The notes beneath the pieces were generated by a model. It was not told where the DNA came from. It searched no databases and saw only the letters and a list, made by a program, of their open reading frames with translations. The translations under genes and the position numbers were made by a program. Positions 17,887-28,028 of a stretch of 64,000 nt of DNA are shown here, one piece after another. Positions within the stretch are counted from its first letter, which is position 1. Every line of letters begins with the position of its first letter. This stretch comes from Paenibacillus lignilyticus (GTDB taxonomy: Bacteria; Bacillota; Bacilli; Paenibacillales; Paenibacillaceae), in the NCBI RefSeq assembly GCF_017942085.1, contig NZ_JAGKSP010000013.1, forward strand, positions 94,079 through 158,078. The letters run 5' to 3'.

Positions 17887-20007
17887 TCATCTCCACTGCT
17901 GAATTCGCTTTAAGTGAATCATTTGGCTCTGGCAATCACCCTTAAATCCTAATGCCACGCCAATCCGCATCAGGAAGCTGCCATGAAGCGCAACCGTCCG
18001 GTCGTCTCCGGCATCGACCTCATATATGGCTTCCGGATCAAGGCCCTGCAGAGCAAGCCGGCGTTCCCATGCCCCAAAATGCTGCGCGTTCTGGAAAGCA
18101 AACACCACGGATTCTTGCCCGTCTGTGGTTATGTACTGGCATGCCGCAACGTTCGAATGGCGCAATGACGATAAGCGATATAACTCGCCATGCATCGTAA
18201 TCGATCGGATGCGTTTGTACTGCTCCACATAGCCCTTCGCTTCGGCCAGTTCTTCTTCCGACCAGCGGTCGATGTTCGCGCCTATGCCGAGACCGCCCAT
18301 CATGGCGCTATGGAACCGGAAGGAAAGCGGAAGCCTTCTTCCGTTCATGCCGTGTGGAGACTCCGTTACCCAGCACATCATGACGGACGGGTCGTACGCG
18401 TAGGTGAAGCCTTCCTGAATATGCAACCGGTCGAGCGCGTCCGTATTGTCGCTGATCCAGGCTTGATCCGCATAACGCAATATACCAAGATCAATTCGTG
18501 CGCCGCCGCCCGCGCATGTCTCGAACTCGACGTACGGGAACCGCCTGCGAAGCTCGCCCCATATATCATACAGATTGTTCACATGGCGAATCCAGTCCGA
18601 ATGCTCCCTTTGCTGCCGCTCATGCGCGATTCCCGGCTCGGTCACCGTTCGGTTCATATCCCATTTAATGAAGGAGATATCGTAGGTATCGAGTAAATCC
18701 GTCATGAAATCGAGGACGAACTGTTTGACTTCCGGCAGCCCGAGGTTCAGCAGCAATTGATTCCGAAGCTGAGAACCGGTACGCGTCGGGAACTGGTATA
18801 CCCATTCCGGATGAGCGCGGTACAAATCACTGTCCGGATTGACCGATTCGGGCTCTACCCAGATCCCGAAATCCATGCCGAGCGATTTGACCTCGTCGAT
18901 CAACTCATTCAAGCCGTTCGGGAACTTCTGCGGATTCACCTGCCAATCGCCTAGTCCTGCCCGGTCGCTGCTCCGTGCGCCGAACCAGCCGTCGTCGACG
19001 ACGAACAGCTCGACGCCGACTGTCGCCGCTTTGCGCGCCAACGCTTTCTGATCCTGCACGTTGACCGCGAATTCAGTCGCTTCCCACGAATTGTAGAGCA
19101 CCTTGCGTTCTCGCGAGCCAGGTAGAATCGCTGCTTTCTGATAGCGGTGAAGCTTGCGGCTCATCTCGCCGAAACCATTCTCGGAGAAACCGCCCGCAAA
19201 GACGGGGGACGTAAAGGATTCGCCCGGCGCAAGCGTGAAGCTGCCGTCGAAATCATGGATTCCGCCGGTTATCCTGAGGTGTCCGAAGGTCGTTTTTTCC
19301 GCGACGATTTTCCAATTGCCGCTCCAGCCGAGCGCGCCGAACCATACATCGCCGTTCGTTTCGCCGGCTGTCCCGTCGTCGATCGCAAACCAAGGGTTCG
19401 CGTGAGGCCCCGTAAACCCTCTTCTGGACTCCAGCACTTTCTTTCCCTCGGACAGCACGTTCGTACGCAATTGATACTCGCCTGCCCACCGTCCCGTGAC
19501 ATGCGTCAAACGGCATGCGGGGAGGGCAAGCAGCGACCAGACGGCGGACATCACTTGCTCGATGCGAACGGACGAAGCCTCGCCGTTTATTACCGTTATA
19601 TGTCGCTCGACCAGATCGAATTCGGGAAACACGTTGTAATGCAGATTCACTTGGAGGTCGTAGTAGTTGTCTGCCAAATGAACGATCAGTTCCTCTGGCT
19701 TGTCGATCGAGTAGCCTTCATATCGAAGCTTCAGATCGCGCACGCCGTCGCCGAACGTAACTTTCAATGCCGGCTCCGCGTACAAGAGGCCGCCCCATCC
19801 CCCGTACTCTTCCGATTCGCGGTCTACCGCCGCATCGAAGGAGCTGTGATGCTTCGTTCGAAGCAAGTCGGCGCAATCCCCGGCATGCACCGGAGACCCC
19901 CAATAGAGATGCTGCACGGTTCCGCTGTCGTTGATGCCGAACAGATAGGATGACCGTGCGGTACGGATGGCGAAAATACGGTCTTCTTCCAAATAGCCGA
20001 TCGGCAC
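17887..20007 (-). CDS. GH36 alpha-galactosidase
   Basis: A 706-residue cytoplasmic alpha-galactosidase. The N-terminal beta-sandwich is followed by a catalytic barrel with the GH36 nucleophile motif FIKWDMNR (Asp about residue 450) and the CAGGGARIDLG...SDNTDALDR region about residues 498-526, which carries the acid/base Asp. VVDDGWFG near residue 340 is also typical. The reaction is release of terminal alpha-galactose from raffinose- or melibiose-like sugars. GTG at 20007 is chosen because AGAGGAG lies 8 nt upstream; the in-frame GTG at 20016 overlaps that SD. Confidence 0.92.
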   Translation of the reverse strand: MPIGYLEEDRIFAIRTARSSYLFGINDSGTVQHLYWGSPVHAGDCADLLRTKHHSSFDAAVDRESEEYGGWGGLLYAEPALKVTFGDGVRDLKLRYEGYSIDKPEELIVHLADNYYDLQVNLHYNVFPEFDLVERHITVINGEASSVRIEQVMSAVWSLLALPACRLTHVTGRWAGEYQLRTNVLSEGKKVLESRRGFTGPHANPWFAIDDGTAGETNGDVWFGALGWSGNWKIVAEKTTFGHLRITGGIHDFDGSFTLAPGESFTSPVFAGGFSENGFGEMSRKLHRYQKAAILPGSRERKVLYNSWEATEFAVNVQDQKALARKAATVGVELFVVDDGWFGARSSDRAGLGDWQVNPQKFPNGLNELIDEVKSLGMDFGIWVEPESVNPDSDLYRAHPEWVYQFPTRTGSQLRNQLLLNLGLPEVKQFVLDFMTDLLDTYDISFIKWDMNRTVTEPGIAHERQQREHSDWIRHVNNLYDIWGELRRRFPYVEFETCAGGGARIDLGILRYADQAWISDNTDALDRLHIQEGFTYAYDPSVMMCWVTESPHGMNGRRLPLSFRFHSAMMGGLGIGANIDRWSEEELAEAKGYVEQYKRIRSITMHGELYRLSSLRHSNVAACQYITTDGQESVVFAFQNAQHFGAWERRLALQGLDPEAIYEVDAGDDRTVALHGSFLMRIGVALGFKGDCQSQMIHLKRIQQWR

Positions 20008-20037
20008 AGCGATCACTCCTCTAAGGTGTAATTTATT

Positions 20038-23000
20038 TTATTGATAGATCGTGAAAATCAGATCCGTATCCGTCTGAGGCGACCAGGTTTGCCCTCCGTC
20101 GCCGGAATACTGAGCGATCCCGCCGGCATAAACGTCGCCGCTATAGGCAAAGCCGTATTTGTTATCCGTGGATCCGTCATCCAGCGAATTCGGCGACCGC
20201 AGGATAAATGCGAACTTCTTCGTCGTATCGAGTCCGCTCAGTCTCGGGTAAATCGAGTACGGCTGCGGGGAGCCCATGAGATTGTAAGGCGGAACGGCAG
20301 CGGTAAACAGCTTCTTCGCCGGCTTCATGTCGGAATCGAGCTCCACGATGTCGATATACAGATTGTCTTCCGGCACTTTGCTGACGTAGCTTTCGTAGTA
20401 ATACACGTCCATCTTCGGCAGAGATCCGCTCGTTAGCGCGAAGGTTTGCATTCTCTGCGTTTGCCCGCGGATATCCGAATAGCTCCAGAACGATCCGTTG
20501 CTGTTGTCCTGCGCGATGACGGAACCGGTATTCCCCGGAATGTTGTACGCTTCGATTTCGTTCACGGAGTCGAGCCAGTGACTGGTCTTCATATCAAGCC
20601 TGATTTTCGAAGTCGTGACCGTCTTGAAATCCAGTTCTCTCCGGTCTCCGAGCGTCAGCCCTTTGGTCAAGTCGACGTACTGCGATGTGGACTCATCCCA
20701 ATACTGGAGCGCATAAGACCATGTTTCATATTCCTGCTTACCGTAACCGTACTCGCTGACAACAACGCGGTTGACGCTCGTCGGAGCGCCGAAGTTGATC
20801 TCGAGCCACTGATTGCTAAAATCATTATTCGCTGGCCAGCCTGCGCTCCAACGGGTTGAAAGATTGCCGTCAATGACGTTCGAGGCTTCGTAGCCTGCCC
20901 CGTAGGATGAGGATGCCGAAGCTGTAACCCCTGCACCTAGCGCCAAGTTGACGGGTGCTCCCGGGTTGCTGCGCGAGCCTTTACCCGAGATGCGAATCAT
21001 AACGGATTCGCCGGGTCTTAACGTGCGTGAATAACTGCCGGTATACGTACCCAGCGTCGTCTGGCTGTACAGCTCGGAGAGCGTGTACGCCTTGTCCGCG
21101 CTGAGATGCAGCTCCTTGAATGAAACAGCCGCCGGCTTGCTGTTGTTCATATCCCAATTGGACATGCCGACGATGACGTCCCCATTCTTATCGTTCAGAT
21201 ACAGAGTCTCCGGCGAATGCTCGCCTTTCAAATAGAAGTTCGTCATGCTAAGCGGTCTTGCCGCTTTGCCTAAATCCGCAACGTCCAGCAGCGCCTTGTT
21301 CATGACGAGCCTCTTCATTCGGTCCTCCGAAATGAACGGAACGTCGTCGCCAATCAGCAAATGGCCGCCGCCCATCACGATCGCGGTCGTTAGCAGCGTT
21401 GCTTGATTCAACGTGCTCTTCCCATAAACGCCTTGCACGATATTTTCGGGCATCGACATGTCCGCATCGTTGTAAGGATATAACGTGCCATTGGTCCACC
21501 ATGAAGCTGCCGCATTGAACGCTTGACGCTCGATGCCGGAATAACGGATGCCTGCGCCGTCATCGAGACCGATGACCGTGTCGCAGCCGGTTCTTCTGCC
21601 GTGTGCATAGCCCGAAGGCAGCAGAGGCGCGATCGATTCGTCGATGAAGATCTTCTGCCGCGCGCCGATCAGCGCATCCCGCATGATCTTCATTCCGATC
21701 CGGTAGGCCTGTATCCCGTTCTTGCTCTTGTCGTAGAAGCTGCCTTCATACATGCCGAAATCAATAAAGTCCAGTTTGACGTAGTCGAAGCCCGGCTCGA
21801 CATGATAGGTATTCATCAGCCACTTCAAATAGACTTGTCCGCCCGGATGCGTCGCATCGACAATCGGCGTGTTCAGATAGGACATGATCGGATTGCCGTT
21901 CGTATCCTTCAGCGCGATATCGCCGAACGTATAGTTCGTCGTCGGTACAAGATCGGTCAGCTTATTCCAGATCGCAAAAGGCGCTTCATAGGAACCGGCT
22001 TTCATGCCTTTGCCATGTACATAAGTAACGTAATCCTTCAAATTCCGGATTTGCTCCTGCCCCTTGACTCCCTGGTAGCTGGCATCCAAGTTCATGTAAG
22101 TGTAGCCAAGCGACTTCAGATGCGCGACGAAGTAATCCGTCATCGCATGCATCGCGCCCTCTGTGGCGTACTGGCTGTAGAAGTTGTACCAGGTGTTGTA
22201 GCCCCTCGGTACGTCGCCTTTCCACTGCAGCATCGGCTCTTGGACGGCGTACGCTTCCCCGAAAGTCTCGAGGCCCGTCTCATAATCATCGAAATATCCA
22301 ATGAAGAATGCATCCGACGACACCGTAGTGCCGCTCTGCTGTCCGCCGGCATTGTAGACGGAGAAGCCGGTCAGCGGGCCGTTCGGTGCCGTCGCCTGGC
22401 CTAGATGCTGCATGCTTTTCCAAGTTTTCGTCGTAGCCGCTCCGGCAATGATGCCATTCTTCGCCGCATTATCAAATACCGCCGCAACCCAGTAGCTTGT
22501 TCCGTTGAACGCGCTCCACTGATCCTCTACGCCGTAGGGGCGGTCATAGCCGTTCTGGCTTTTGCCGAAATCGTCGACGGGCGCTACGCCGAAATCATAG
22601 TTATTCGTATAAGGCGTTGTATAGATCCGTTTGTCCGTGCCCGAACCGATATCCAGATTGTCGGCTGCAATCGGCTCCAGCACGTCGATCGTTTGGCTTG
22701 CCGCGCTGCTCACCGTCATGTCGGACAGAAAATATGGCTGGTCCTCGTACATCGTCAGCCGCAGCGTGATGGTCGAGCCGGAATCGAGCACGCTCTTGAT
22801 CGTAATTCGCTCGCCGTGCTAGCCATATCCGTCATTGCCGATTGCCTCCCACTTCGCCGAACGCTTGCCGGGATCGTAGGAATGAATGCGGGAACTTGTC
22901 CCGTACAGCTGATAATCGGAATAGAAATTCGAGATCAGCGTTGTACTGCCTTGCTTGAAGCTGCCGCGCCCCGTCGACAAATCATACGTGAGCGAAATCG

Positions 23001-23136
23001 AGCCGTTGCCCGCGGTTACGACAGATCCCGTCTGTCCTACGGATACTTTGGTCGGTTTAGCCTCCGCAACGTTAATAGGTCCAATCATCGTAACTATGAG
23101 CAGCAAAACGAACAATCCTTGAATGCTTCGTTTCAT
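20038..23136 (-). pseudogene. secreted alpha-galactosidase-like hydrolase with C-terminal F5/8 domain, broken by in-frame TAG
   Basis: Read as one frame, the product would have ~1032 residues: a signal peptide (MKRSIQGLFVLLLIVTMIG...AEA), a beta-sandwich, a GH27/GH36-like barrel (YTYMNLDASYQGV; GFDYVKLDFIDFG with a likely nucleophile Asp), a discoidin/F5-8C carbohydrate-binding domain (ASNVIDGNLSTRWSA) and a C-terminal beta domain. A TAG at 22819-22821 stops it after residue 105; the frame continues without shift and next offers an ATG/GTG-type start near 22791. The 5' piece alone would be a useless secreted stub, and the 3' piece lacks a signal peptide. It may be a real nonsense mutation, a sequencing error or a gene under decay. 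ATG 23136 follows GGGAGGG. Confidence 0.75.
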
Positions 23137-23169
23137 TCTGTACGTCCCTCCCATAATGATGATTCTTCT

Positions 23170-23988
23170 CTACCCTTTAATGGCGCCTGCTGCGATGCCC
23201 TTAATAATAAATTTCTGCATGAAAAGGAAAAACACGATAATCGGAATAAGCCCCATTACGGCATAAGCGAATGCCAAATTCAAATCGCTGCTGTACTGTC
23301 CGAAGAAGTAATACTGCTGCAGCGGAATGGTGCGATACGCCTTATCCTGCAGATACAGCAGCGGAAGCAGGAAGTCGTTCCAAATATACAGCGCGTTCAG
23401 CACGACGACGGTAGCGGTGACCGGCTTGAGCAGCGGAAGTACGATGCGGGCAAATATGCCCGGTGTCGAACAACCGTCGATCCGCGCCGCTTCCTCGATC
23501 TCAAGCGAGATGCCCCGAATGAAGCCCGCATAGAACAGCACCCCCATCTGAACGCCGAAGCCGCCGTAAATCAAAGCGATTCCCCAGTGCGTATCGATCA
23601 TATGGGCCATCTTGCCCATCTTATACAGCGGAAGCATGATGACCTGGAACGGAACCATCAACCCGGAAAGAAACAGGACATAGATGAATTTATAGATGGG
23701 TTTATTCCGCCGGGCGATAGAGTACCCTGCAAGCGCGGACACGAATATGATCAGCGCGACGGAAATGAGGTTCACCCACAGGCTGTTTCGGATCGCGGAC
23801 GGATACTTCGACGTTTTCCAGGCATGCACGAAATTATCCAGATGCAAAGTCGACGGCAGCGCATAGAAGGAGTCGAAGGTTTCCTTCGCGGATTTCAGCG
23901 CCATGAGCAGCGCAACGTAGAGCGGAAAAACGAATATAAGGGCCAGCAAGGCAATCAGCGTAAGGACGATCGCGTGCGTCAGTTTCAT
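23170..23988 (-). CDS. carbohydrate ABC transporter permease, MalG type
   Basis: A 272-residue permease with six hydrophobic segments and the EAA loop EEAARIDGCSTPGIFARIVLPL around residues 165-186, ending in IKGIAAGAIKG. It is the second membrane subunit of the alpha-galactoside-type importer. The start ATG overlaps the stop of the preceding permease (TAATG, 1 nt), which indicates translational coupling, and GGGAGGTGG lies upstream. Confidence 0.9.
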   Translation of the reverse strand: MKLTHAIVLTLIALLALIFVFPLYVALLMALKSAKETFDSFYALPSTLHLDNFVHAWKTSKYPSAIRNSLWVNLISVALIIFVSALAGYSIARRNKPIYKFIYVLFLSGLMVPFQVIMLPLYKMGKMAHMIDTHWGIALIYGGFGVQMGVLFYAGFIRGISLEIEEAARIDGCSTPGIFARIVLPLLKPVTATVVVLNALYIWNDFLLPLLYLQDKAYRTIPLQQYYFFGQYSSDLNLAFAYAVMGLIPIIVFFLFMQKFIIKGIAAGAIKG

Positions 23989-24866
23989 TACATATCCACC
24001 TCCCGCCTTCTAAATATAGCCAGCTGCACGATGGTGACGATGACGAGAATGAGGAAGAACAGCATCGACAATGCCGTACCGTACCCCGCTTTAGCGGAGT
24101 TGAATGAGACGTTGTAAATAAACGTCGAGATCACCTCGGTCGAGAAAGCCGGACCGCCGCCGGTCGTCAAGAAGACGAGATCGAACACTTTGAGCGAGCC
24201 TGTCAGCACGAGCAGCAAATTAATCGTGACCGATGGCGCCAGCAGCGGCAGCGTAATATGACGGAAAGCGCCGAACGCGCCGGCGCCGTCGATCCGCGCG
24301 CTTTCGGTCAGCTCTCCCGGAATGCCTTGCAAACCGGCGATATAGATAATCATCGGAGAGCCGATCCCTTGCCACAGCGAGATGACGATGAGCGCCGTCA
24401 TCGCATGATCCGGATTGCCGAGCGGACTTGTCATATCGATGCCGAAATAGCTGAGCAGCTTCGGCAGGCCGTTACTGTAGTTGTAGCTCCAAATATAAGC
24501 CGACAGCACCGTGGAGATCGCAACGGGCAAGAAGAAGATCGTGCGGAACACCTTTCTGAATTTCAAATAAGAGTCTAGCAATACGGCAAGCAGCAGCGAC
24601 ACGAGATTCACAAGCAGCGTTACCAATATCGCGTACTTGAACGTGTTGCGAAGCGCCGCCCACAGGTCAGGATCGCGCAATGCCTGCGCGTAGTTATCCC
24701 AGCCGATATATTTCGCGGTAGGTGCGACGCCGTCCCAATCCGTGAACGAATATTTCGCGCCAATGACTAACGGGACGATCACCGCAAACGCAAACAGACA
24801 CAACCCCGGGAGTATAAACAGCACATACCACATCTCGCTGCGGATCGATCGCTTTAAGCTATTCAT
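23988..24866 (-). CDS. sugar ABC transporter permease, MalF type
   Basis: A 292-residue permease. The N-terminal helix (WYVLFILPGLCLFAFAVIVPL) and the EAA loop TESARIDGAGAFGAFRHITLPLL near residues 185-207 identify the MalF-like subunit. It lies 63 bp after the binding-protein gene and is coupled to the MalG-like gene. SD AAAGGA precedes the ATG. Confidence 0.9.
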   Translation of the reverse strand: MNSLKRSIRSEMWYVLFILPGLCLFAFAVIVPLVIGAKYSFTDWDGVAPTAKYIGWDNYAQALRDPDLWAALRNTFKYAILVTLLVNLVSLLLAVLLDSYLKFRKVFRTIFFLPVAISTVLSAYIWSYNYSNGLPKLLSYFGIDMTSPLGNPDHAMTALIVISLWQGIGSPMIIYIAGLQGIPGELTESARIDGAGAFGAFRHITLPLLAPSVTINLLLVLTGSLKVFDLVFLTTGGGPAFSTEVISTFIYNVSFNSAKAGYGTALSMLFFLILVIVTIVQLAIFRRREVDM

Positions 24867-24929
24867 AGACGATTTCCTTTCCTATAGGTAACGGCATAGG
24901 CGCCGCCTATGCCGTCATCTGAGATTCCA

Positions 24930-26318
24930 TTATTTATGGTTCTTGGACACCCAGTCATCCAGTGCGGAAATGACTTGCTCCGGCGTCTCTTTCTTAAAGA
25001 ACATTTTCTGTAGATGCTGGATGAGCTGACCGGTCCAGTCGATCGTCGTTTTCGACATGTAGGCTTGCGAGTTGTACAGCTGGCCGTTATCGAAGTAAGG
25101 CTTCAGATCGTTCAAAGCCGGCGCGATGTCGGTCGTTGCGCCTTTTACGTAGCTCAGCGTGTTCGTATTCTTAACCCAAGCGTCTCCGCCTTCTTTGCTC
25201 GCCATGAAAGCAAGGAATTTCATCGCCGCGTCTTTGTGCTGGGATTTGCTGCCGAGCGCAAGCGAAGCATCCGGATTAAACTCCAATTTGTTCAAGCTTT
25301 CATCGTTGCTGAACGGGTAAGGGAAGTAGCCGATGCCGGTATTGTACAAGTCCGGATTTTTCTTCTGAATATCCGCAAGCGGCCAAGTGCCCATGTACAT
25401 CATGCCGACATCGCCTTTGGCGAACAGGTCGACGACGTCGTTGTAACCGAGGCCGAGCTGGTCCTTGTTGCCGAGATCGAATATTTGCTGGGCATGATCG
25501 AGCGTGGTTTGCATCGCCGGATTGTCGGCGAATTTGGAGCCGCCCGTCTCCAGCTTGTCGAAGAAGTCAGGCTTGTTTGCGGCAAGCGCCGTGTTACTCG
25601 GCAAATCGCGGCCGATCCACATGCCGAGCGGCCAGCCATCCTTCCAGCCGAGCGCGAACGGCGTTTTGCCCGCCGATTTAATCTTCTTCGCATTCTCGAT
25701 CATGGCATCGAACGTTCTCGGCACTTCAAGATTCAATTCATTGTATATATTCTTGTTATAGAATACGGCAATCGGTCCGGCGTTCAGCGGCATAATGTAG
25801 TTCTTCCCGTCCGTCGCCTGCGAAGTCAGCACGTCCGCATCGAAATTGTTCAGGAATTCCTGCCCGCTCAAATCCTCCACGTAACCGCCGTCCACAAACA
25901 ATTTCGCCTGCGCGCCGGCGTTCAACGTGAACACGTCCAGGATGTCTCCGCCTGCCAATTTCGTTTTCAGAATGGTGTAATAGTCGTCATATTTCACGGG
26001 CTGAACATCGACTTTGATAGTCGGATTAGCCGCTTCGAACTGATCGACGATTTTCTGAATGCCGTCCGTCACGTCGCTCTTGAAGTGCATGAACGAAATC
26101 GTTACCGGTTCCGCGCTCGCTTCCGCTGCATTAGTCGACGAGGTGTCGTTCGAAGCCGCATTGGAAGTGTTCTCCGTTGATGACGTATTCGAGGCTGTAT
26201 TCGATGATGCATTTGAAGATGTGTTCGCGGATGACGTCGCATCATTGTTCGCGTTGCCGCATGCCGCCAGAGAAAGCATCGCGATGATGGCGCTCAGACC
26301 GACCAAACTCTTTTTCAT
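24930..26318 (-). CDS. extracellular sugar-binding lipoprotein
   Basis: A 462-residue solute-binding protein of family 1. The lipobox LAAC gives a lipidated Cys at residue 20. Residues 21-70 form an unusually long Ser/Asn/Thr/Ala low-complexity linker before the domain starts at VTISFMHFKSD. The rest shows family features such as YYTILKTKLAGGDILDVF and FAKGDVGMMYMGTWPL. I start it at ATG 26318, which has AAGGGG upstream and begins the signal peptide; a longer reading from 26423 would add 35 residues before it. It delivers substrate to the two permeases downstream. Confidence 0.9.
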   Translation of the reverse strand: MKKSLVGLSAIIAMLSLAACGNANNDATSSANTSSNASSNTASNTSSTENTSNAASNDTSSTNAAEASAEPVTISFMHFKSDVTDGIQKIVDQFEAANPTIKVDVQPVKYDDYYTILKTKLAGGDILDVFTLNAGAQAKLFVDGGYVEDLSGQEFLNNFDADVLTSQATDGKNYIMPLNAGPIAVFYNKNIYNELNLEVPRTFDAMIENAKKIKSAGKTPFALGWKDGWPLGMWIGRDLPSNTALAANKPDFFDKLETGGSKFADNPAMQTTLDHAQQIFDLGNKDQLGLGYNDVVDLFAKGDVGMMYMGTWPLADIQKKNPDLYNTGIGYFPYPFSNDESLNKLEFNPDASLALGSKSQHKDAAMKFLAFMASKEGGDAWVKNTNTLSYVKGATTDIAPALNDLKPYFDNGQLYNSQAYMSKTTIDWTGQLIQHLQKMFFKKETPEQVISALDDWVSKNHK

Positions 26319-26426
26319 TTTCCAGTCCCCTTTTCCTGTATTGTCCGAGGACGATCGTTTCGTCCATGAGTCTATCTTATCGGTCGGCCACTTTTCACGT
26401 AATGAATTAATTTGTGTTTGCAATGT

Positions 26427-28028
26427 TCAATATTTTGTTATTTCCGCAGCTCCAATCGATCCATCCCGGTATTCCGAAGGCGTCTGCCCGGTAAACCGCT
26501 TGAATACTTGGCTGAAATATCGCTGATTCTCGTAACCGACCAGCTCGGATATTTCGTTGATTTTGCATGCGGACGATTTCAACAGCTCGCAAGCCTTCTC
26601 CATTCGTTTGCGCGTGACGTATTCGGTGAAGTTCTCGCGCGTGATGCTCTTGAACAGCTTGCTCAAATAAGCGGCATCCATGTGGAACCGCGCCGCGACG
26701 TCGATGAGACTGAGATCCTCAAAATAATGCTCATCCAGGAACAGAGCGATTTCGCGAACCGAGCGAACGTTCTCCGCCTCGCCGACGCCGGCACAATGGG
26801 CTTCAATGGCTTGAGTAAGCAGGCTGAGGAACGACTGCAGCTCCTTCTCATCCAAGATGCGAGACACTTCGTCAGCATTGGGCAATACGGACTGCGTTGC
26901 CTCGATTCCCTTCAATTCGGACAGCGATAACTCTATCATCTGCCTCAAATCGCGTTGGATCTGGCGAATGGTGACATTGGGCTGCCGGCCAACTTTCTCG
27001 CAGTAATCGTTCAACAGCCGCTTGAAGTCTTTCGGATTATGGGCTCCGATCGCTTGCCTCATCGATTTCAAATCGAAGGAGCCCAGCAGCTCGACCGGCT
27101 GGATCGCTCCCGTGCTTTCAGCAGACGAGAATGCGAATGACTCCCCCAGCAGACGATTATTTCGGAGCGCATCGCCCGCCGCATGATACGCGGCAGGCAG
27201 CTCTTCGAGCCTTGTATAAGCACGGCTAAGCCCAGCTACCACGCCGACGAGCAGCATTTCACTGACAGCTTCATGATAGTCAATCAATAGCTGCCGAGCC
27301 CGTTGTTCATCATAGGAAGCAGTCGGGAAGAGCAGGCAAATGCGCGTACGGTCATCCGATTTATAGACATGCAGCTTGTCCTCCCGCATCACTTCGTACA
27401 GAATATTCTCCAGACTGAATAAGAACAGATCCGCGTTACCGTGAAATTTAGTTCGGGATACCTCGCTGAACTGCCGAAACATGCACACCGCAACCCGATA
27501 ACCGCCGTCCACGGCGATGCCGAGCTCTCCCGCTTCCCGCTGTATATCCGCCGTGTTCGTAATCCGATGGCTTGTAACGGTTTGCAGAAAGGTCTCCCGC
27601 TTAAGAAGCCGAACCTCCTGATTGAACCGCATTTGCTGCTGAATGCTCATGTAGGTGTTACAAGCTTGGATCGCCTTATTGAGTGCTTGCTCGAGATCCG
27701 TTACCGATACCGGTTTGAGCACATATTCGCATGCTTGATACGTGACGGCCGCCTTCATATATTCGAACTGCGAATACCCGCTAATCACGATTACCTTGAT
27801 TTCGCCGAACCGTTCATGAAGCGCTTCCAAAAATTGCCCGCCGTCCAATACCGGCATATTCATGTCGGTCACGACGATATGCGGCCTTCGGATCGGGATA
27901 AGCGCAAGCGCCTCTTCGCCGTGCCTCGCTTCCGCGATGACCTCGACGTCCAGAGCAAGCCCGCTGATCATTTTGCTGATCGATTTACGGCTCCACGGCT
28001 CATCGTCCACTACCATAACCTTATACAT
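26427..28028 (-). CDS. YesN-type response regulator with AraC DNA-binding domain
   Basis: A 533-residue regulator: receiver domain (VMVVDDEPWSRKS; Asp in VVTDMNMPVLDGG near residue 55; Lys in EYVLKPVS), long central region and C-terminal AraC helix-turn-helix pair (LIDVAARFHMDAAYLSKLFKSI and INEISELVGYENQRYFSQVFKRFTGQTPSEY). It probably activates the binding protein, permease and galactosidase genes downstream. The start overlaps the kinase stop by 8 nt; SD AGAGGT lies 7 nt upstream. Confidence 0.9.
   Translation of the reverse strand: MYKVMVVDDEPWSRKSISKMISGLALDVEVIAEARHGEEALALIPIRRPHIVVTDMNMPVLDGGQFLEALHERFGEIKVIVISGYSQFEYMKAAVTYQACEYVLKPVSVTDLEQALNKAIQACNTYMSIQQQMRFNQEVRLLKRETFLQTVTSHRITNTADIQREAGELGIAVDGGYRVAVCMFRQFSEVSRTKFHGNADLFLFSLENILYEVMREDKLHVYKSDDRTRICLLFPTASYDEQRARQLLIDYHEAVSEMLLVGVVAGLSRAYTRLEELPAAYHAAGDALRNNRLLGESFAFSSAESTGAIQPVELLGSFDLKSMRQAIGAHNPKDFKRLLNDYCEKVGRQPNVTIRQIQRDLRQMIELSLSELKGIEATQSVLPNADEVSRILDEKELQSFLSLLTQAIEAHCAGVGEAENVRSVREIALFLDEHYFEDLSLIDVAARFHMDAAYLSKLFKSITRENFTEYVTRKRMEKACELLKSSACKINEISELVGYENQRYFSQVFKRFTGQTPSEYRDGSIGAAEITKY

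Noticed and set aside
22819..22821. Pyrrolysine insertion at the amber codon
   Set aside because: No pylT or pylS-like gene is visible, TAG is used as an ordinary stop in neighbouring genes, and glycosidases are not known Pyl proteins.
22405..24117. Long plus-strand open frame (570 codons) opposite the permease and hydrolase genes
   Set aside because: Arg/His-rich translation, no domain and no SD; the minus strand encodes clear permease and hydrolase sequences, so it is a codon-bias shadow.
25014..26180. 388-codon plus-strand frame opposite the sugar-binding protein
   Set aside because: Arg/Val/His-rich antisense reading without recognisable motifs; the opposite strand is a clear lipoprotein gene.
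26349..26365. Small hairpin GGACGA/TCGTCC before the sugar-binding protein gene
   Set aside because: Only six base pairs without conserved context; could easily be chance.
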